Positions 9,313 through 18,301 of a DNA stretch of 64,000 nucleotides are shown one piece after another. Position 1 is the first letter of the stretch; each line of letters begins with the position of its first letter. The stretch spans positions 1-64,000 of the forward strand of contig NZ_VWPH01000005.1 of the NCBI RefSeq assembly GCF_008630535.1. Direction: 5' to 3'. The stretch comes from Saccharopolyspora hirsuta. Its GTDB lineage: Bacteria > Actinomycetota > Actinomycetes > Mycobacteriales > Pseudonocardiaceae. The notes under the pieces were generated by a model. That model was given only the letters and a program-made list of their open reading frames with translations. It was not told the DNA's origin and did not search any database. The position numbers and the translations under genes are program-made.

Positions 9313-9923
9313 CCGGCACTCCTCCCCGTCGAGGTGCCTGCAGGACCTCGAACGAGCGCACGGCTGGAGTTGTTGCGGGCGGCGGTCAGGAGAAACCCGT
9401 TCGGCCGAGCGGCCCCGGATTCCGGCAGCCCGCCGCGGATCGCGGTGGAGGGGAACGCGCGGGTCGAACACCTGCGCGTTCGGCTGGGGCGTCAGGTCCG
9501 GGAGGCGGGAGCCGCGGCGGGAGGGCCGGTGCCGCGGCGGCGCACGGTGGCGGGGTGGTCCGGATTCCGCGTGTGGTCGGCTTCGATCACGGCGCGTTCC
9601 CTTCGTCGTGAACCTGCGGACCGCGAGTGTGCGGACCACGGTCTTGGGTCCGTCGCCCGGGTGTCAATGCCCGCCACCCGAATGCCGCGCGGCCGATCAG
9701 GTGGGGATCCGCGGTGCGCCGACCGGGCCGCCGCGCCCGCGCGCGGATGTCCACTGTGGTCCGTCTGATCATTTGTCCAATGTGGATCTACGGATGGCAG
9801 TCCGAGTTCGAACACCGGCTCGATCCAAGGAAAACGGGTGGTCGTCGGCTCACCCTGCGGGGTGGCTGCGCTGCTCATACGATGCCGGTTGCGCCTCCTG
9901 ACCGGCGGATAGGAGGAGGGTCG
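9313..9923. promoter_or_regulatory. Divergent control region between the mce and hopanoid operons
   Basis: About 610 bases with no credible gene. For the hopanoid operon a TACGAT -10-like hexamer is at 9878-9883, about 40 bases before hpnC, with no good -35. Around 9771-9800 the sequence is AT-richer and contains TTGTCC. On the mce side, GAGGT-N9-ACCTC (9331-9349) is the only clear symmetry. The length suggests independent control of two lipid operons. Confidence 0.45.
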
Positions 9924-10832
9924 ATGGTCCTGTCGCTGCCCGATGGCACGCTGTCCGGGGAGGAATCCGACCACCCGAACAGCGTCGCACGTTCGGGTGA
10001 TTTTCCGCGCAGTGCGGCAGTGCTCGCCCGGATGCGCTCGGAGAACTTCCCGGTCGCCTCCCGGATCCTGCCGCACGGCCTGCGACAGCACCTGCACGCG
10101 CTCTACGGGTTCTTCCGGCTGGTCGACTTCGCCGGGGACGAGGCGCCGGGCAACCGCGGCGCGCTGCTGGACTTCCTGGAGGTCGACCTCCGCCGGGCCT
10201 ACCAGGGCGCGGCCCGCATCCCGATCCTGCGGGCCCTGACCGCCACGGTCACCGAGTGTGCCATTCCGCACGAGGTGCTGGTCAAGTTGATCGATGCCAA
10301 CCGGCAGGACCAGCGGGTGCGCCGCTACCGGACCTTCGACGACCTGCTCGACTACTGCGCGTTGTCGGCCAACCCGGTCGGGGAGGCGGTGCTGCACGTC
10401 TTCGGCCGGGCCGAACCGCCGCTGATCGAGCTGTCCGACCGGATCTGCAGCGCGCTGCAGATCCTGGAGCACTGCCAGGACATCGCCGAGGACTACCGGC
10501 AGGACCGGGTGTACCTGCCGACCGACGACATGCGGCGGTTCGGGTGCGGGGAACCCGATCTCGTGGCCGCGCGCGCCCCGACCCGCCTGCGCGGGCTGGT
10601 GAAGTACGAAGTGGACCGGGCGCGGCGGATGCTCGAGTCGGGCGCCCCGCTGATCGGCCGGTTGTCCGGCACGGCCCGGGTCGCGGTCGCCGGTTACGTG
10701 GCCGGTGGCCGGGCCACCGCGGCGGCCTTCGCGGCGGCGGGCCACGACCCGCTGGGGCGCGACGTGCGGCCGAGCCGGTGGCGCACGTTCGTCGAATGGG
10801 GGCGGTTGTCCGTGTTGGGAGGCGCGTGGTGA
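9924..10832 (+). CDS. hpnC: Hydroxysqualene synthase HpnC
   Basis: 302 aa, trans-isoprenyl diphosphate synthase (squalene/phytoene synthase) family. The first Asp motif is DFAGD (near residue 70) and the second is QDIAEDYRQDRVYLP (near 185-200). In the three-enzyme HpnCDE route, HpnC converts presqualene diphosphate to hydroxysqualene. The ATG at 9924 follows AGGAGGAGGG at the ideal distance. It is the first gene of the operon and its TGA overlaps the hpnD GTG. Confidence 0.92.
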   Translation: MVLSLPDGTLSGEESDHPNSVARSGDFPRSAAVLARMRSENFPVASRILPHGLRQHLHALYGFFRLVDFAGDEAPGNRGALLDFLEVDLRRAYQGAARIPILRALTATVTECAIPHEVLVKLIDANRQDQRVRRYRTFDDLLDYCALSANPVGEAVLHVFGRAEPPLIELSDRICSALQILEHCQDIAEDYRQDRVYLPTDDMRRFGCGEPDLVAARAPTRLRGLVKYEVDRARRMLESGAPLIGRLSGTARVAVAGYVAGGRATAAAFAAAGHDPLGRDVRPSRWRTFVEWGRLSVLGGAW

Positions 10833-11692
10833 CCGAATCGGCGCGGGTCCGGGACGCCTATCTGGAGTGCGAGCGGATCACGCGGGAGCAGGCGCGGAAC
10901 TTCTCCTACGGCATCCGCCTGCTGCCCGCCCCGAAGCGGCGGGCGCTGTCGGCGGTGTACGCCTTCGCCCGCCGCGTCGACGACATCGGGGACGGCGACC
11001 TGCCGCCGCAGGAGAAGCTGCGCCAGCTCCGGGAAGCCCGCGAGGACGTCCACGCGGCCAGCACCGGCTCGAGCGACCCGCTGCTGGTCGCGCTGGCCGA
11101 CGCGGCCGAGTGGCTGCCGCTGCCGATGGGGGCTTTCGACGAGCTGATCGACGGCTGCGAAGCCGACGTGCGCGGTGCCCGGTACCGGACCTTCGACGAG
11201 CTGCTGCACTACTGCCGGTGCGTGGCCGGTTCGATCGGGCGCCTGTCGCTGGGCGTGTTCGGCGCCCTCGACCAGGTCAAGGCCGAGCGGCGCGCGGATG
11301 CCCTCGGCGTCGCGCTGCAGCTGACCAACATCCTGCGCGACGTCCGGGAGGACCACCGCGACGGGAGGGTGTACCTGCCGACCGAGGACCTGGAGCGCTT
11401 CGGGGTGCGGCTGCAGCCCGGCTACGGGCTGGTCGAGGACCAGCAGCGGTGGTCGGCGCTGATCCGCTTCCAGGCAGCCCGGGCCGAGCAGTGGTACGGC
11501 GAGGGGCTGCGCCTGCTGCCGATGCTGGACCGGCGCAGCCGGGCGTGCTGCGCGTCGATGGCCGGGATCTACCACGAGCTGCTGGCGCGCATCGCCGCCG
11601 ATCCGGGGGCCGCGCTGAACCAGCGGACCTCGTTGTCGGGCTGGCGCAAGGCCGGGGTCGCGGCGCGCTCCTTGGCGGGGATGGCGCCGTGA
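10829..11692 (+). CDS. hpnD: Presqualene diphosphate synthase HpnD
   Basis: 287 aa, same family as HpnC. Both Asp-rich motifs are intact: RRVDDIGDGD (near 50) and NILRDVREDHRDGRVYLP (near 170). HpnD condenses two farnesyl diphosphates to presqualene diphosphate. The GTG at 10829 overlaps the hpnC stop (GTGA), with GGGAGG six bases upstream. It is co-translated with hpnE through another GTGA overlap. Confidence 0.93.
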   Translation: MTESARVRDAYLECERITREQARNFSYGIRLLPAPKRRALSAVYAFARRVDDIGDGDLPPQEKLRQLREAREDVHAASTGSSDPLLVALADAAEWLPLPMGAFDELIDGCEADVRGARYRTFDELLHYCRCVAGSIGRLSLGVFGALDQVKAERRADALGVALQLTNILRDVREDHRDGRVYLPTEDLERFGVRLQPGYGLVEDQQRWSALIRFQAARAEQWYGEGLRLLPMLDRRSRACCASMAGIYHELLARIAADPGAALNQRTSLSGWRKAGVAARSLAGMAP

Positions 11693-13050
11693 GCCGCGGG
11701 CGCGTGGTGGTGGTCGGCGGCGGGCTGGCCGGGGTGACCGCGGCGCTGGACCTGGCCGAGGCCGGATTCGCGGTCGAACTGCTGGAGACGAGGTCGCGGC
11801 TCGGCGGCGCCACCTACTCGTTCCAGCGGGGTGACCTGGTCGTCGACACCGGGCAGCACGTCTTCCTGCGCTGCTACACCGCCTACACCGACCTGCTGCG
11901 GCGCATCGGGGCCCGGGACCGGATCAGCATGCAACGCCGGTTCCGCGTACCGGTGCTCAGCCCGAACGGCCGCGCTTCGCTGCTGCACCGCTGGAACCTG
12001 CCAGCACCCGGGCACCTGCTCCCGGTGCTTCTGGATTACCGGCAGCTGACGGCGGCCCAGCGGGCACGGGTCGCGCGGACCTCGCTCGCACTGCGGATGC
12101 TCGATCCGGCCGACCCCGCGCTGGACGAGATCAGCCTCGGGGAGTGGCTGCGCCAGCACGGCGAATCCCCGCGCGCGGTGGCGGCGCTGTGGGGGATGCT
12201 CGGCCTGGCCGCGCTCAACGCGGATCCGGACGATGCGTCGATGTTGTTGGCCGCCAAGGTCTTCCGCACCGGAGTGCTCGACCGCAGCGACAGCGCGGAC
12301 ATCGCCATCCCGCAAGCACCGCTGGCCCAGCTGCACGGCGACGCCGCGCACCGAGCGCTGCTGGCCGCCGGTGCCGGTGTCCGGGTGCGCTGCCGGGCGC
12401 GGGCGATCCGGCGCGCTGGAGCGGATTTTCACGTCTTCGCGAAGGAGGGCGGGAACAGCCGCGAGTTCTCGGCGGACTCGGTGGTCCTGGCGGTGCCGCA
12501 CCAAGCGGCGGCCGGGCTGCTCGCGGACCTGCCGGTGCCCGGCACCGCGACCTGGGCGGGCCTGTCGGCCGCGCCGATCGTCAACGTGCACCTGCACTAC
12601 GACCGGCAGGTCACCGGCCTCCGGATGGCCGCGGTGCTGGATTCCCCGGTGCAGTGGGTCTTCGACCGCACCGCGATCTCTGGCGCAACGCACGGCCAGT
12701 ACCTGGCGCTGTCGCTGTCGGCCGCCCAGGAGTACGTCGATCAGCGCACCGAGGACCTGCGCGCGCTGTTCGTCCCGGCAGTGCAGCAGCTCTTCCCGCG
12801 AGCCCGCGAGGCGCGGCTGCTCGACTTCTTCGTCACCCGCGAACCCCGCGCCACCTTCCGGCAGGCACCGGGCACCGCCGCGATCCGCCCGGACGCGCGC
12901 ACCCCGGTGCCGGGGTTGGTGCTGGCCGGGGCGTGGACGGGCACGGGCTGGCCGGACACCACGGAGGGCGCGGTGCGCAGCGGGGCGCGCGCGGCCGAGG
13001 TGGTGGCCGCGGACCTGCGGGAGCGACACGGCGTGGAGGTGACCGCATGA
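11689..13050 (+). CDS. hpnE: Hydroxysqualene dehydroxylase HpnE
   Basis: 453 aa FAD-dependent amine-oxidase-fold protein. The dinucleotide motif VVVVGGGLAGVTAA is at residues 6-19, with an acidic residue at the end of the second strand (ELLE). The C-terminal FAD motif includes LAGAWTGTGWPDTTEGAV. HpnE reduces hydroxysqualene to squalene, completing the HpnCDE route. The GTG at 11689 overlaps the hpnD stop. Confidence 0.93.
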   Translation: MSRGRVVVVGGGLAGVTAALDLAEAGFAVELLETRSRLGGATYSFQRGDLVVDTGQHVFLRCYTAYTDLLRRIGARDRISMQRRFRVPVLSPNGRASLLHRWNLPAPGHLLPVLLDYRQLTAAQRARVARTSLALRMLDPADPALDEISLGEWLRQHGESPRAVAALWGMLGLAALNADPDDASMLLAAKVFRTGVLDRSDSADIAIPQAPLAQLHGDAAHRALLAAGAGVRVRCRARAIRRAGADFHVFAKEGGNSREFSADSVVLAVPHQAAAGLLADLPVPGTATWAGLSAAPIVNVHLHYDRQVTGLRMAAVLDSPVQWVFDRTAISGATHGQYLALSLSAAQEYVDQRTEDLRALFVPAVQQLFPRAREARLLDFFVTREPRATFRQAPGTAAIRPDARTPVPGLVLAGAWTGTGWPDTTEGAVRSGARAAEVVAADLRERHGVEVTA

Positions 13051-14060
13051 CGACCGTTCTGCCGCCGGTGCTGCTCACGGCGCGGGAGTCCGTGGACCCC
13101 GTGCTGCGCCGCGCGGTCGCCCAGCTCGACCCGGACACCCGCCGCGTGTGCGAGTACCACTTCGGCTGGCGGGGCATCGACGGATCCGCCGAGGGCGGCG
13201 GGGGCAAGGCCCTGCGACCGGCGATGGTGCTGCTGTCCGCGCAGTGCGCGCGCCCGCCGGGACCGGCGGACCAGGCCGTCGCGGCCGCGGCGGCGGTGGA
13301 GCTGGTGCACAACTTCTCGCTGCTGCACGACGACGTGATGGACGGCGACACCTCCCGCCGCCACCGCGCCACCGCCTGGACGGTGTTCGGCCGCCCCGCT
13401 GCGCTGCTGGCCGGGGACGCGCTGCTGTCGCTGGCCACCGAGGTGCTGCTGGGGTCGAGCTCCCCGCACGCCGCGGCCGCGGCCCGGTCGCTGTCGGCCA
13501 CCACCCGCGTGCTGATCGCCGGGCAGGCCGCGGACCTGGACTTCGAGCACCGCAGCGAGGTGACGCTGGAGGAGTGCCTGCACATGGCGCACGACAAGAC
13601 GGCCGCGCTGCTGGCCTGCGCGACCTCGATCGGCGCGCTCACCGCCGGGGCGCCCGAGGACACCGTGTTCGGCCTGCACACCTTCGGCACCGAACTGGGG
13701 ATGGCCTTCCAGCTGGTGGACGACCTGCTCGGGTTGTGGGGCGACCCGGAGGTCACCGGCAAACCGGTGCTGTCGGACCTGCGCGCCCGCAAGAAGTCCG
13801 TGCCCGTGGTGCACGCGCTGAACTCGGGGACCGCCGCGGGCAACCGGCTGCGCGAGCTGTACGCCCAGCCCGAACCGCTCACCGAGCAGCAGCTGCGCGA
13901 AGCCGCCGAGATGGTGCAGCGCGCCGGTTCGGCCGACTGGACCCGCCAGGAGTGCCAGCGCCGGTTGGCCGCCGCCGACCGGCACCTGCCGCGCGGCCCG
14001 CGGGAGACCACCGAGGCGTTGACCGAACTCGCCGCGTTCATCGTACGGAGGAAGCTTTGA
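13047..14060 (+). CDS. Polyprenyl diphosphate synthase in the hopanoid operon
   Basis: 337 aa. First Asp-rich motif LLHDDVMDGDTSRR (near 90-105) and second motif QLVDDLLGLWGD (near 225-235), plus GGKALRPA near the N-terminus. It makes an all-trans prenyl diphosphate; given the context this is probably farnesyl diphosphate for HpnD, but GGPP is possible. The residues before the first Asp motif (VHNFSLL) do not settle chain length for me. ATG overlaps the hpnE stop (ATGA). Confidence 0.9.
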   Translation: MTTVLPPVLLTARESVDPVLRRAVAQLDPDTRRVCEYHFGWRGIDGSAEGGGGKALRPAMVLLSAQCARPPGPADQAVAAAAAVELVHNFSLLHDDVMDGDTSRRHRATAWTVFGRPAALLAGDALLSLATEVLLGSSSPHAAAAARSLSATTRVLIAGQAADLDFEHRSEVTLEECLHMAHDKTAALLACATSIGALTAGAPEDTVFGLHTFGTELGMAFQLVDDLLGLWGDPEVTGKPVLSDLRARKKSVPVVHALNSGTAAGNRLRELYAQPEPLTEQQLREAAEMVQRAGSADWTRQECQRRLAAADRHLPRGPRETTEALTELAAFIVRRKL

Positions 14061-15967
14061 CCGATCAGTTGCAGAAGCGGCCCACCCGCGCGGTCGTGAT
14101 CCCCGATCCGCGGACCGCGCTGGTCGCCGCCCGCGACCACCTGCTGTCCCGGCAGCACCCGGACGGCTGGTGGAAGGGCGAGCTGGAGACCAACGTGACC
14201 ATGGACGTCGAGGACCTGCTGCTGCGACAGTTCCTCGGCATCCGCACCGCGGTGGAGACCGAGCAGGCGGCCCGCTGGATCCGCTCCCAGCAGCGCTCCG
14301 ACGGGACCTGGGCCAACTTCCACGGAGGTCCGGGCGACCTGTCCACCACGGTGGAGGCCTACACCGCGCTCAAGCTGGCCGGTGACGACGTCGACGCCGA
14401 GCACATGACCGCCGCCCGCAACTGGATCCTGGAGCAGGGCGGGCTGGAGGCCACCCGGGTGTTCACGCGGATCTGGCTGGCGCTGTTCGGCGAGTGGTCC
14501 TGGGACGAGCTGCCCGCCATGCCGCCGGAGGTCGTGCTGCTGCCCAGCTGGTTCCCGCTGAACGTGGCGGACTGGGCGTGCTGGGCGCGCCAGACGGTGG
14601 TGCCGCTGACCGTGGTGTGCACCCTGCGGCCGCGCCGGGACCTGGGCATCACGGTGCGGGAGCTGCGCACCGGACGCCCCCGCCCGCCGGTTCGGGCCGA
14701 GTGGTCCTGGAAGTACGGGTTCCACCTGCTCGACCGGGTTCTGCACCGGTACCAGAAGCACCCGCTGCGCACGCTGCGCAAGCACGCGATGCTGCGCGCC
14801 GCGGAGTGGATCGTGGCCCGCCAGGAGGCCGACGGGTCGTGGGGCGGGATCCAGCCGCCGTGGGTGTACTCGCTGCTGGCGCTGCACCTGCTCGGCTACC
14901 CGATGGACCACCCGGTGCTGCGGCAGGGCCTGGCCGGGCTGGAGCGGTTCCTGATCCGGGAGCAGACCGCCGACGGCGTGGTGCGGCGGCTGGAGGCCTG
15001 CCAGTCACCGGTGTGGGACACCGTGCTCGGCATGCAGGCGCTGCACGACGCGGGCGTGCCCAGCGCGCACCCGGCGCTGCGCCGGGCCACCGACTTCCTG
15101 CTGGCCGAGGAGATCCGGGTCAAGGGCGACTGGTCGGTCCGCCGCCCGCACCTGCCCGCCGGGGGCGGCTGGGCGTTCGAGTTCGAGAACGACGGCTACC
15201 CGGACATCGACGACACCGCCGAGGTGCTGCTGGCGCTCAACCGCATGGACCACCCGGACCGGGTCGCGGTGCAGGGCGCGATCGAGCGCGGCACCCGCTG
15301 GCTGCGCGGCATGCAGTCGGCCGACGGCGGCTGGGGCGCCTTCGACGCCGACAACACGCGGCAGCTGATCCGCAAGCTGCCGTTCTGCGACTTCGGCGAG
15401 GTGATCGACCCGCCGTCGGCCGACGTCACCGCGCACGTCGTCGAGGCGCTGGCCGCGCTGGGCCACGACGAAGAGGTCGTCCAGCGCGGGGTGAAGTGGC
15501 TGCTGCGCAACCAGGAGAAGGACGGCTCCTGGTTCGGCCGCTGGGGCGCCAACCACGTCTACGGCACCGGGGCGGTGGTCCCGGCCCTGGTGCGCGCCGG
15601 AATCAAGCCCGAGCACCGGGCCCTGCGGCGCGCGGTCAAGTGGCTGGAGAAGCACCAGAACCCCGACGGCGGCTGGGGCGAGGACCTGCGCTCCTACGAC
15701 GATCCGGCGTGGATCGGCCGCGGCGACTCCACGGCGTCGCAGACCGGGTGGGCGCTGCTGGCGCTGCTGGCCCTGGGGCGGCACAAGACCGACGCGGTCC
15801 AGCGCGGTGTGCAGTACCTGGCCCGCACGCAGCGGCCGGACGGCGGCTGGGACGAGCCGCAGTTCACCGGAACGGGCTTCCCCGGCGACTTCTACATCAA
15901 CTACCACCTGTACCGGGTGATCTTCCCGCTGACCGCCCTCGGCAGGTACCACCGGGCCGGGGAGTGA
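14057..15967 (+). CDS. shc: Squalene-hopene cyclase
   Basis: 636 aa, normal length for a bacterial cyclase. The catalytic acid motif is DIDD at residues 383-386, inside GYPDIDDTAEV. Several QW repeats are visible (DGSWGG, DGGWGAF, DGSWFGRWG, DGGWGED, DGGWDE), and the family C-terminus GFPGDFYINYHLYR is present. It cyclises squalene to hopene/diplopterol at the membrane. I start it at TTG 14057: ACGGAGGAAGC precedes it and it overlaps the previous stop. It is the committed hopanoid enzyme of the operon. Confidence 0.96.
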   Translation: MTDQLQKRPTRAVVIPDPRTALVAARDHLLSRQHPDGWWKGELETNVTMDVEDLLLRQFLGIRTAVETEQAARWIRSQQRSDGTWANFHGGPGDLSTTVEAYTALKLAGDDVDAEHMTAARNWILEQGGLEATRVFTRIWLALFGEWSWDELPAMPPEVVLLPSWFPLNVADWACWARQTVVPLTVVCTLRPRRDLGITVRELRTGRPRPPVRAEWSWKYGFHLLDRVLHRYQKHPLRTLRKHAMLRAAEWIVARQEADGSWGGIQPPWVYSLLALHLLGYPMDHPVLRQGLAGLERFLIREQTADGVVRRLEACQSPVWDTVLGMQALHDAGVPSAHPALRRATDFLLAEEIRVKGDWSVRRPHLPAGGGWAFEFENDGYPDIDDTAEVLLALNRMDHPDRVAVQGAIERGTRWLRGMQSADGGWGAFDADNTRQLIRKLPFCDFGEVIDPPSADVTAHVVEALAALGHDEEVVQRGVKWLLRNQEKDGSWFGRWGANHVYGTGAVVPALVRAGIKPEHRALRRAVKWLEKHQNPDGGWGEDLRSYDDPAWIGRGDSTASQTGWALLALLALGRHKTDAVQRGVQYLARTQRPDGGWDEPQFTGTGFPGDFYINYHLYRVIFPLTALGRYHRAGE

Positions 15968-15968
15968 G

Positions 15969-16577
15969 ATGCCCGCACGGCTGCTGATCTGCGCACCGCT
16001 GGGCCTGGAGGCCCGGGCGCTGCGGGCGGCACTCGGCCGGAACTCCGTTCGCCGCACGGGCTTCGGCCCGCGGCGCAGCGCGCGCAGCGCGACCGCCCTC
16101 GCCGCTGCGGACTTCGACCTGCTCGTCGTCGCCGGTCTCGGCGGCGGCGTCGGTGAAGACGTCCGCAGCGGCGACGTGGTCGTGGCCGACGAGGTCCGCG
16201 GGCCGGACGGCGCGGTGCGGTGCAGCTCCGCGCCCGCACTGGTCGCGGAGCTGCACCGCGCCGGGTTCCCGGTGCACTGCGGGCCGATCCTGACCACCCG
16301 GCACGTCGTGCGCGGTGCGCAGCGGGCGGAACTGGCCGCCACAGGCGCGCTGGCGGTCGACATGGAATCCGCGGTGCTCGCCCGCGCCGCAGGCGCGCGG
16401 GGGATCGCGGTGGTGCGGGTCGTGCTCGACACCGCGGAGCAGCCGCTGCTGCGGCCGGGAACACCTCGCCGGACCATGACCGCGCTCGCCCGCCTGCACG
16501 CCGTCGGCTCCTGCCTGTCGAGGTGGAGCCGCGTCGCATCACCGGAGAACCGCCACGCACCCGAGGAGGTGTTCTGA
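15969..16577 (+). CDS. hpnG: Hopanoid nucleoside phosphorylase HpnG
   Basis: 202 aa, nucleoside-phosphorylase fold. Features include the N-terminal LLICAPLGLEARAL, a Gly-rich VVAGLGGGV loop and VDMESAVLARAA, the Met-Glu pair typical of ribose binding. HpnG removes adenine from adenosylhopane to give phosphoribosylhopane. It starts one base after shc and is followed directly by hpnH. It is shorter than many homologues, but the core motifs are present. Confidence 0.85.
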   Translation: MPARLLICAPLGLEARALRAALGRNSVRRTGFGPRRSARSATALAAADFDLLVVAGLGGGVGEDVRSGDVVVADEVRGPDGAVRCSSAPALVAELHRAGFPVHCGPILTTRHVVRGAQRAELAATGALAVDMESAVLARAAGARGIAVVRVVLDTAEQPLLRPGTPRRTMTALARLHAVGSCLSRWSRVASPENRHAPEEVF

Positions 16578-17579
16578 ATGGGCATTCCCGTGCGCCAAGC
16601 CGTCCGCGTCGGGGCCTACCTGGTCAAGCAGAAGCTGGCCCGCCGCGAGAAGTTCGCCCTGACCCTGGAGCTGGAGCCGCTGTTCGCCTGCAACCTCAAG
16701 TGCGCGGGCTGCGGCAAGATCCAGCACCCGGCGAACGTGCTCAAGCAGCGGATGCCGGTGGAGCAGGCCCTCGCCGCGGTGGAGGAGTGCGGTGCCCCGG
16801 TGGTCTCGATCGCCGGCGGCGAACCGCTGATGCACCCGGAGATCGAGGTCATCGTCGAGGAGCTCGTCAAGCGCCGGAAGTTCGTCTACCTGTGCACCAA
16901 CGCGCTGCTGCTGCCCCGCAAGCTCGACCGGTTCCGCCCCTCGCCGTACTTCGCGTGGGCGGTGCACATCGACGGGTTGGAGGAGCGGCACGATGCCTCG
17001 GTGTGCAAGAAGGGCGTCTTCGCGCAGGCGGTGGACAACATCAAGGAGGTCCAGCGGCGCGGGTTCCGGGTGACCACGAACTCCACGTTCTTCACCTCCG
17101 ACACCCCGCAGTCGGTGATCGAGGTGCTGGACTACCTCAACGACGACCTGCAGGTCGACCAGATGATGCTCTCCCCGGCCTACGCCTACGACAAGGCGCC
17201 GGACCAGGAGCACTTCCTGGGCGTCGCGGAGACCCGCGAGCTGTTCCGCAAGGTCTTCGCCGACGGCCGCCGGCGCCGGTGGCGGTTCAACCACTCGCCG
17301 CTGTTCCTGGACTTCCTGGCGGGCGAGGTCGACTTCCGCTGCACGGCGTGGGCCATCCCGTCCTACTCGCTCTACGGCTGGCAGCGGCCGTGCTACCTGA
17401 TGAACGACGGCTACGTGGCGACCTACCGAGAGCTGCTGGAGGAGACCGACTGGTCGAGCTACGGGCGCGGCAACGACCCCCGCTGCGCGAACTGCATGGC
17501 GCACTGCGGCTACGAACCGACCGCGGTCCTGGCCACCATGGGCTCGCTGCGGGAGTCGATCCGAGCACTGCGCGGCTAA
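16578..17579 (+). CDS. hpnH: Radical SAM adenosylhopane synthase HpnH
   Basis: 333 aa. The 4Fe-4S cluster motif is C38-x3-C42-x2-C45 in ACNLKCAGC, followed by SIAGGEPLMH (SAM-binding GGE). A C-terminal Cys cluster is present (CANCMAHCGYEPT). HpnH joins the 5'-deoxyadenosyl radical to hopene, the first step to extended C35 hopanoids. GAGGAGG lies within the end of hpnG. Its TAA interlocks with the TAG of the opposing SDR gene, so there is no intergenic terminator. Confidence 0.95.
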   Translation: MGIPVRQAVRVGAYLVKQKLARREKFALTLELEPLFACNLKCAGCGKIQHPANVLKQRMPVEQALAAVEECGAPVVSIAGGEPLMHPEIEVIVEELVKRRKFVYLCTNALLLPRKLDRFRPSPYFAWAVHIDGLEERHDASVCKKGVFAQAVDNIKEVQRRGFRVTTNSTFFTSDTPQSVIEVLDYLNDDLQVDQMMLSPAYAYDKAPDQEHFLGVAETRELFRKVFADGRRRRWRFNHSPLFLDFLAGEVDFRCTAWAIPSYSLYGWQRPCYLMNDGYVATYRELLEETDWSSYGRGNDPRCANCMAHCGYEPTAVLATMGSLRESIRALRG

Positions 17580-18301
17580 CCGAACCTGCGGGCCAGGGCG
17601 CGGAACAGGCCGGGCAGGGCGCCCTGCAGCCGGGCGGGCACCGCGAGCCACGCGGGGACGAAGACCTCCGCCCGACCGCGCTGAACGCCCCGGACCAGCG
17701 CCGCAGCGACCTCCTGCGGCGTCAGCATCCGCGGGAAGCGCCGGTCGTAGCGGCGACCGGCGAAGAACGGCGTGCGCACCGCGCCCGGGAACACCGTGGT
17801 GACCCCGATGTCGTCGAGGTGGCGCAGGCTCTCGGCGAAGGCCCGCACACCGGCCTTGGTGGCCGCGTAGACCTCCTCGTCGCGCACGCCGACGACCGCG
17901 ATCGAGGACACGAAGACGACGTGCCCGCGCCGCCGCCGCAGCTCCGGCAGCACCGCGCTGGTCAGCAGCACCGGCGCGGTCAGGTTCACCGCCATCAGCG
18001 CCTCCACCTGCTCGGCCGACATCGACGCCAGGTCACCGGCCCACCCGACTCCCGCGCAGTGCACCAGCAGGTCCACCCGCCGCGCTGCGGTGACGACGCG
18101 GTCGAGCCCGGTCGGGTCGGTCAGCTCGGCGGCCAGCGCCCGCCCCCCGGTCCGCTCCGCCACCTCCGCCAGCCGCCGCTGGTCGCGGCCGACGAGCACG
18201 AGCTGGCACCCGTGCGCGGCCAGCTCGGCGGCCGCGGCCGCACCGATGCCCGAGGAAGCACCCGTGACCAGCGCGGTCCGGCCGCGCACCGTCAGCCCCA
18301 C
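17576..18301 (-). CDS. Short-chain dehydrogenase/reductase
   Basis: 241 aa from GTG 18301, or 237 from GTG 18289, which lies just past the upstream stop and has a weak GGGG site. Classical SDR: TGASSGIG cofactor loop near the N-terminus, HCAGVG, VSSIAV and YAATK (catalytic Tyr and Lys). It presumably oxidises or reduces a lipid or sugar alcohol. It is the third gene of the operon with the EamA protein and the glycosyltransferase-acyltransferase fusion. Substrate unknown. Confidence 0.88.
   Translation of the reverse strand: MGLTVRGRTALVTGASSGIGAAAAAELAAHGCQLVLVGRDQRRLAEVAERTGGRALAAELTDPTGLDRVVTAARRVDLLVHCAGVGWAGDLASMSAEQVEALMAVNLTAPVLLTSAVLPELRRRRGHVVFVSSIAVVGVRDEEVYAATKAGVRAFAESLRHLDDIGVTTVFPGAVRTPFFAGRRYDRRFPRMLTPQEVAAALVRGVQRGRAEVFVPAWLAVPARLQGALPGLFRALARRFG

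Noticed and set aside
10829-11692. HpnC and HpnD as phytoene synthases of a carotenoid pathway
   Set aside because: The pair occurs with hpnE, shc, hpnG and hpnH; no carotenoid cyclase or CrtI-type gene is present.
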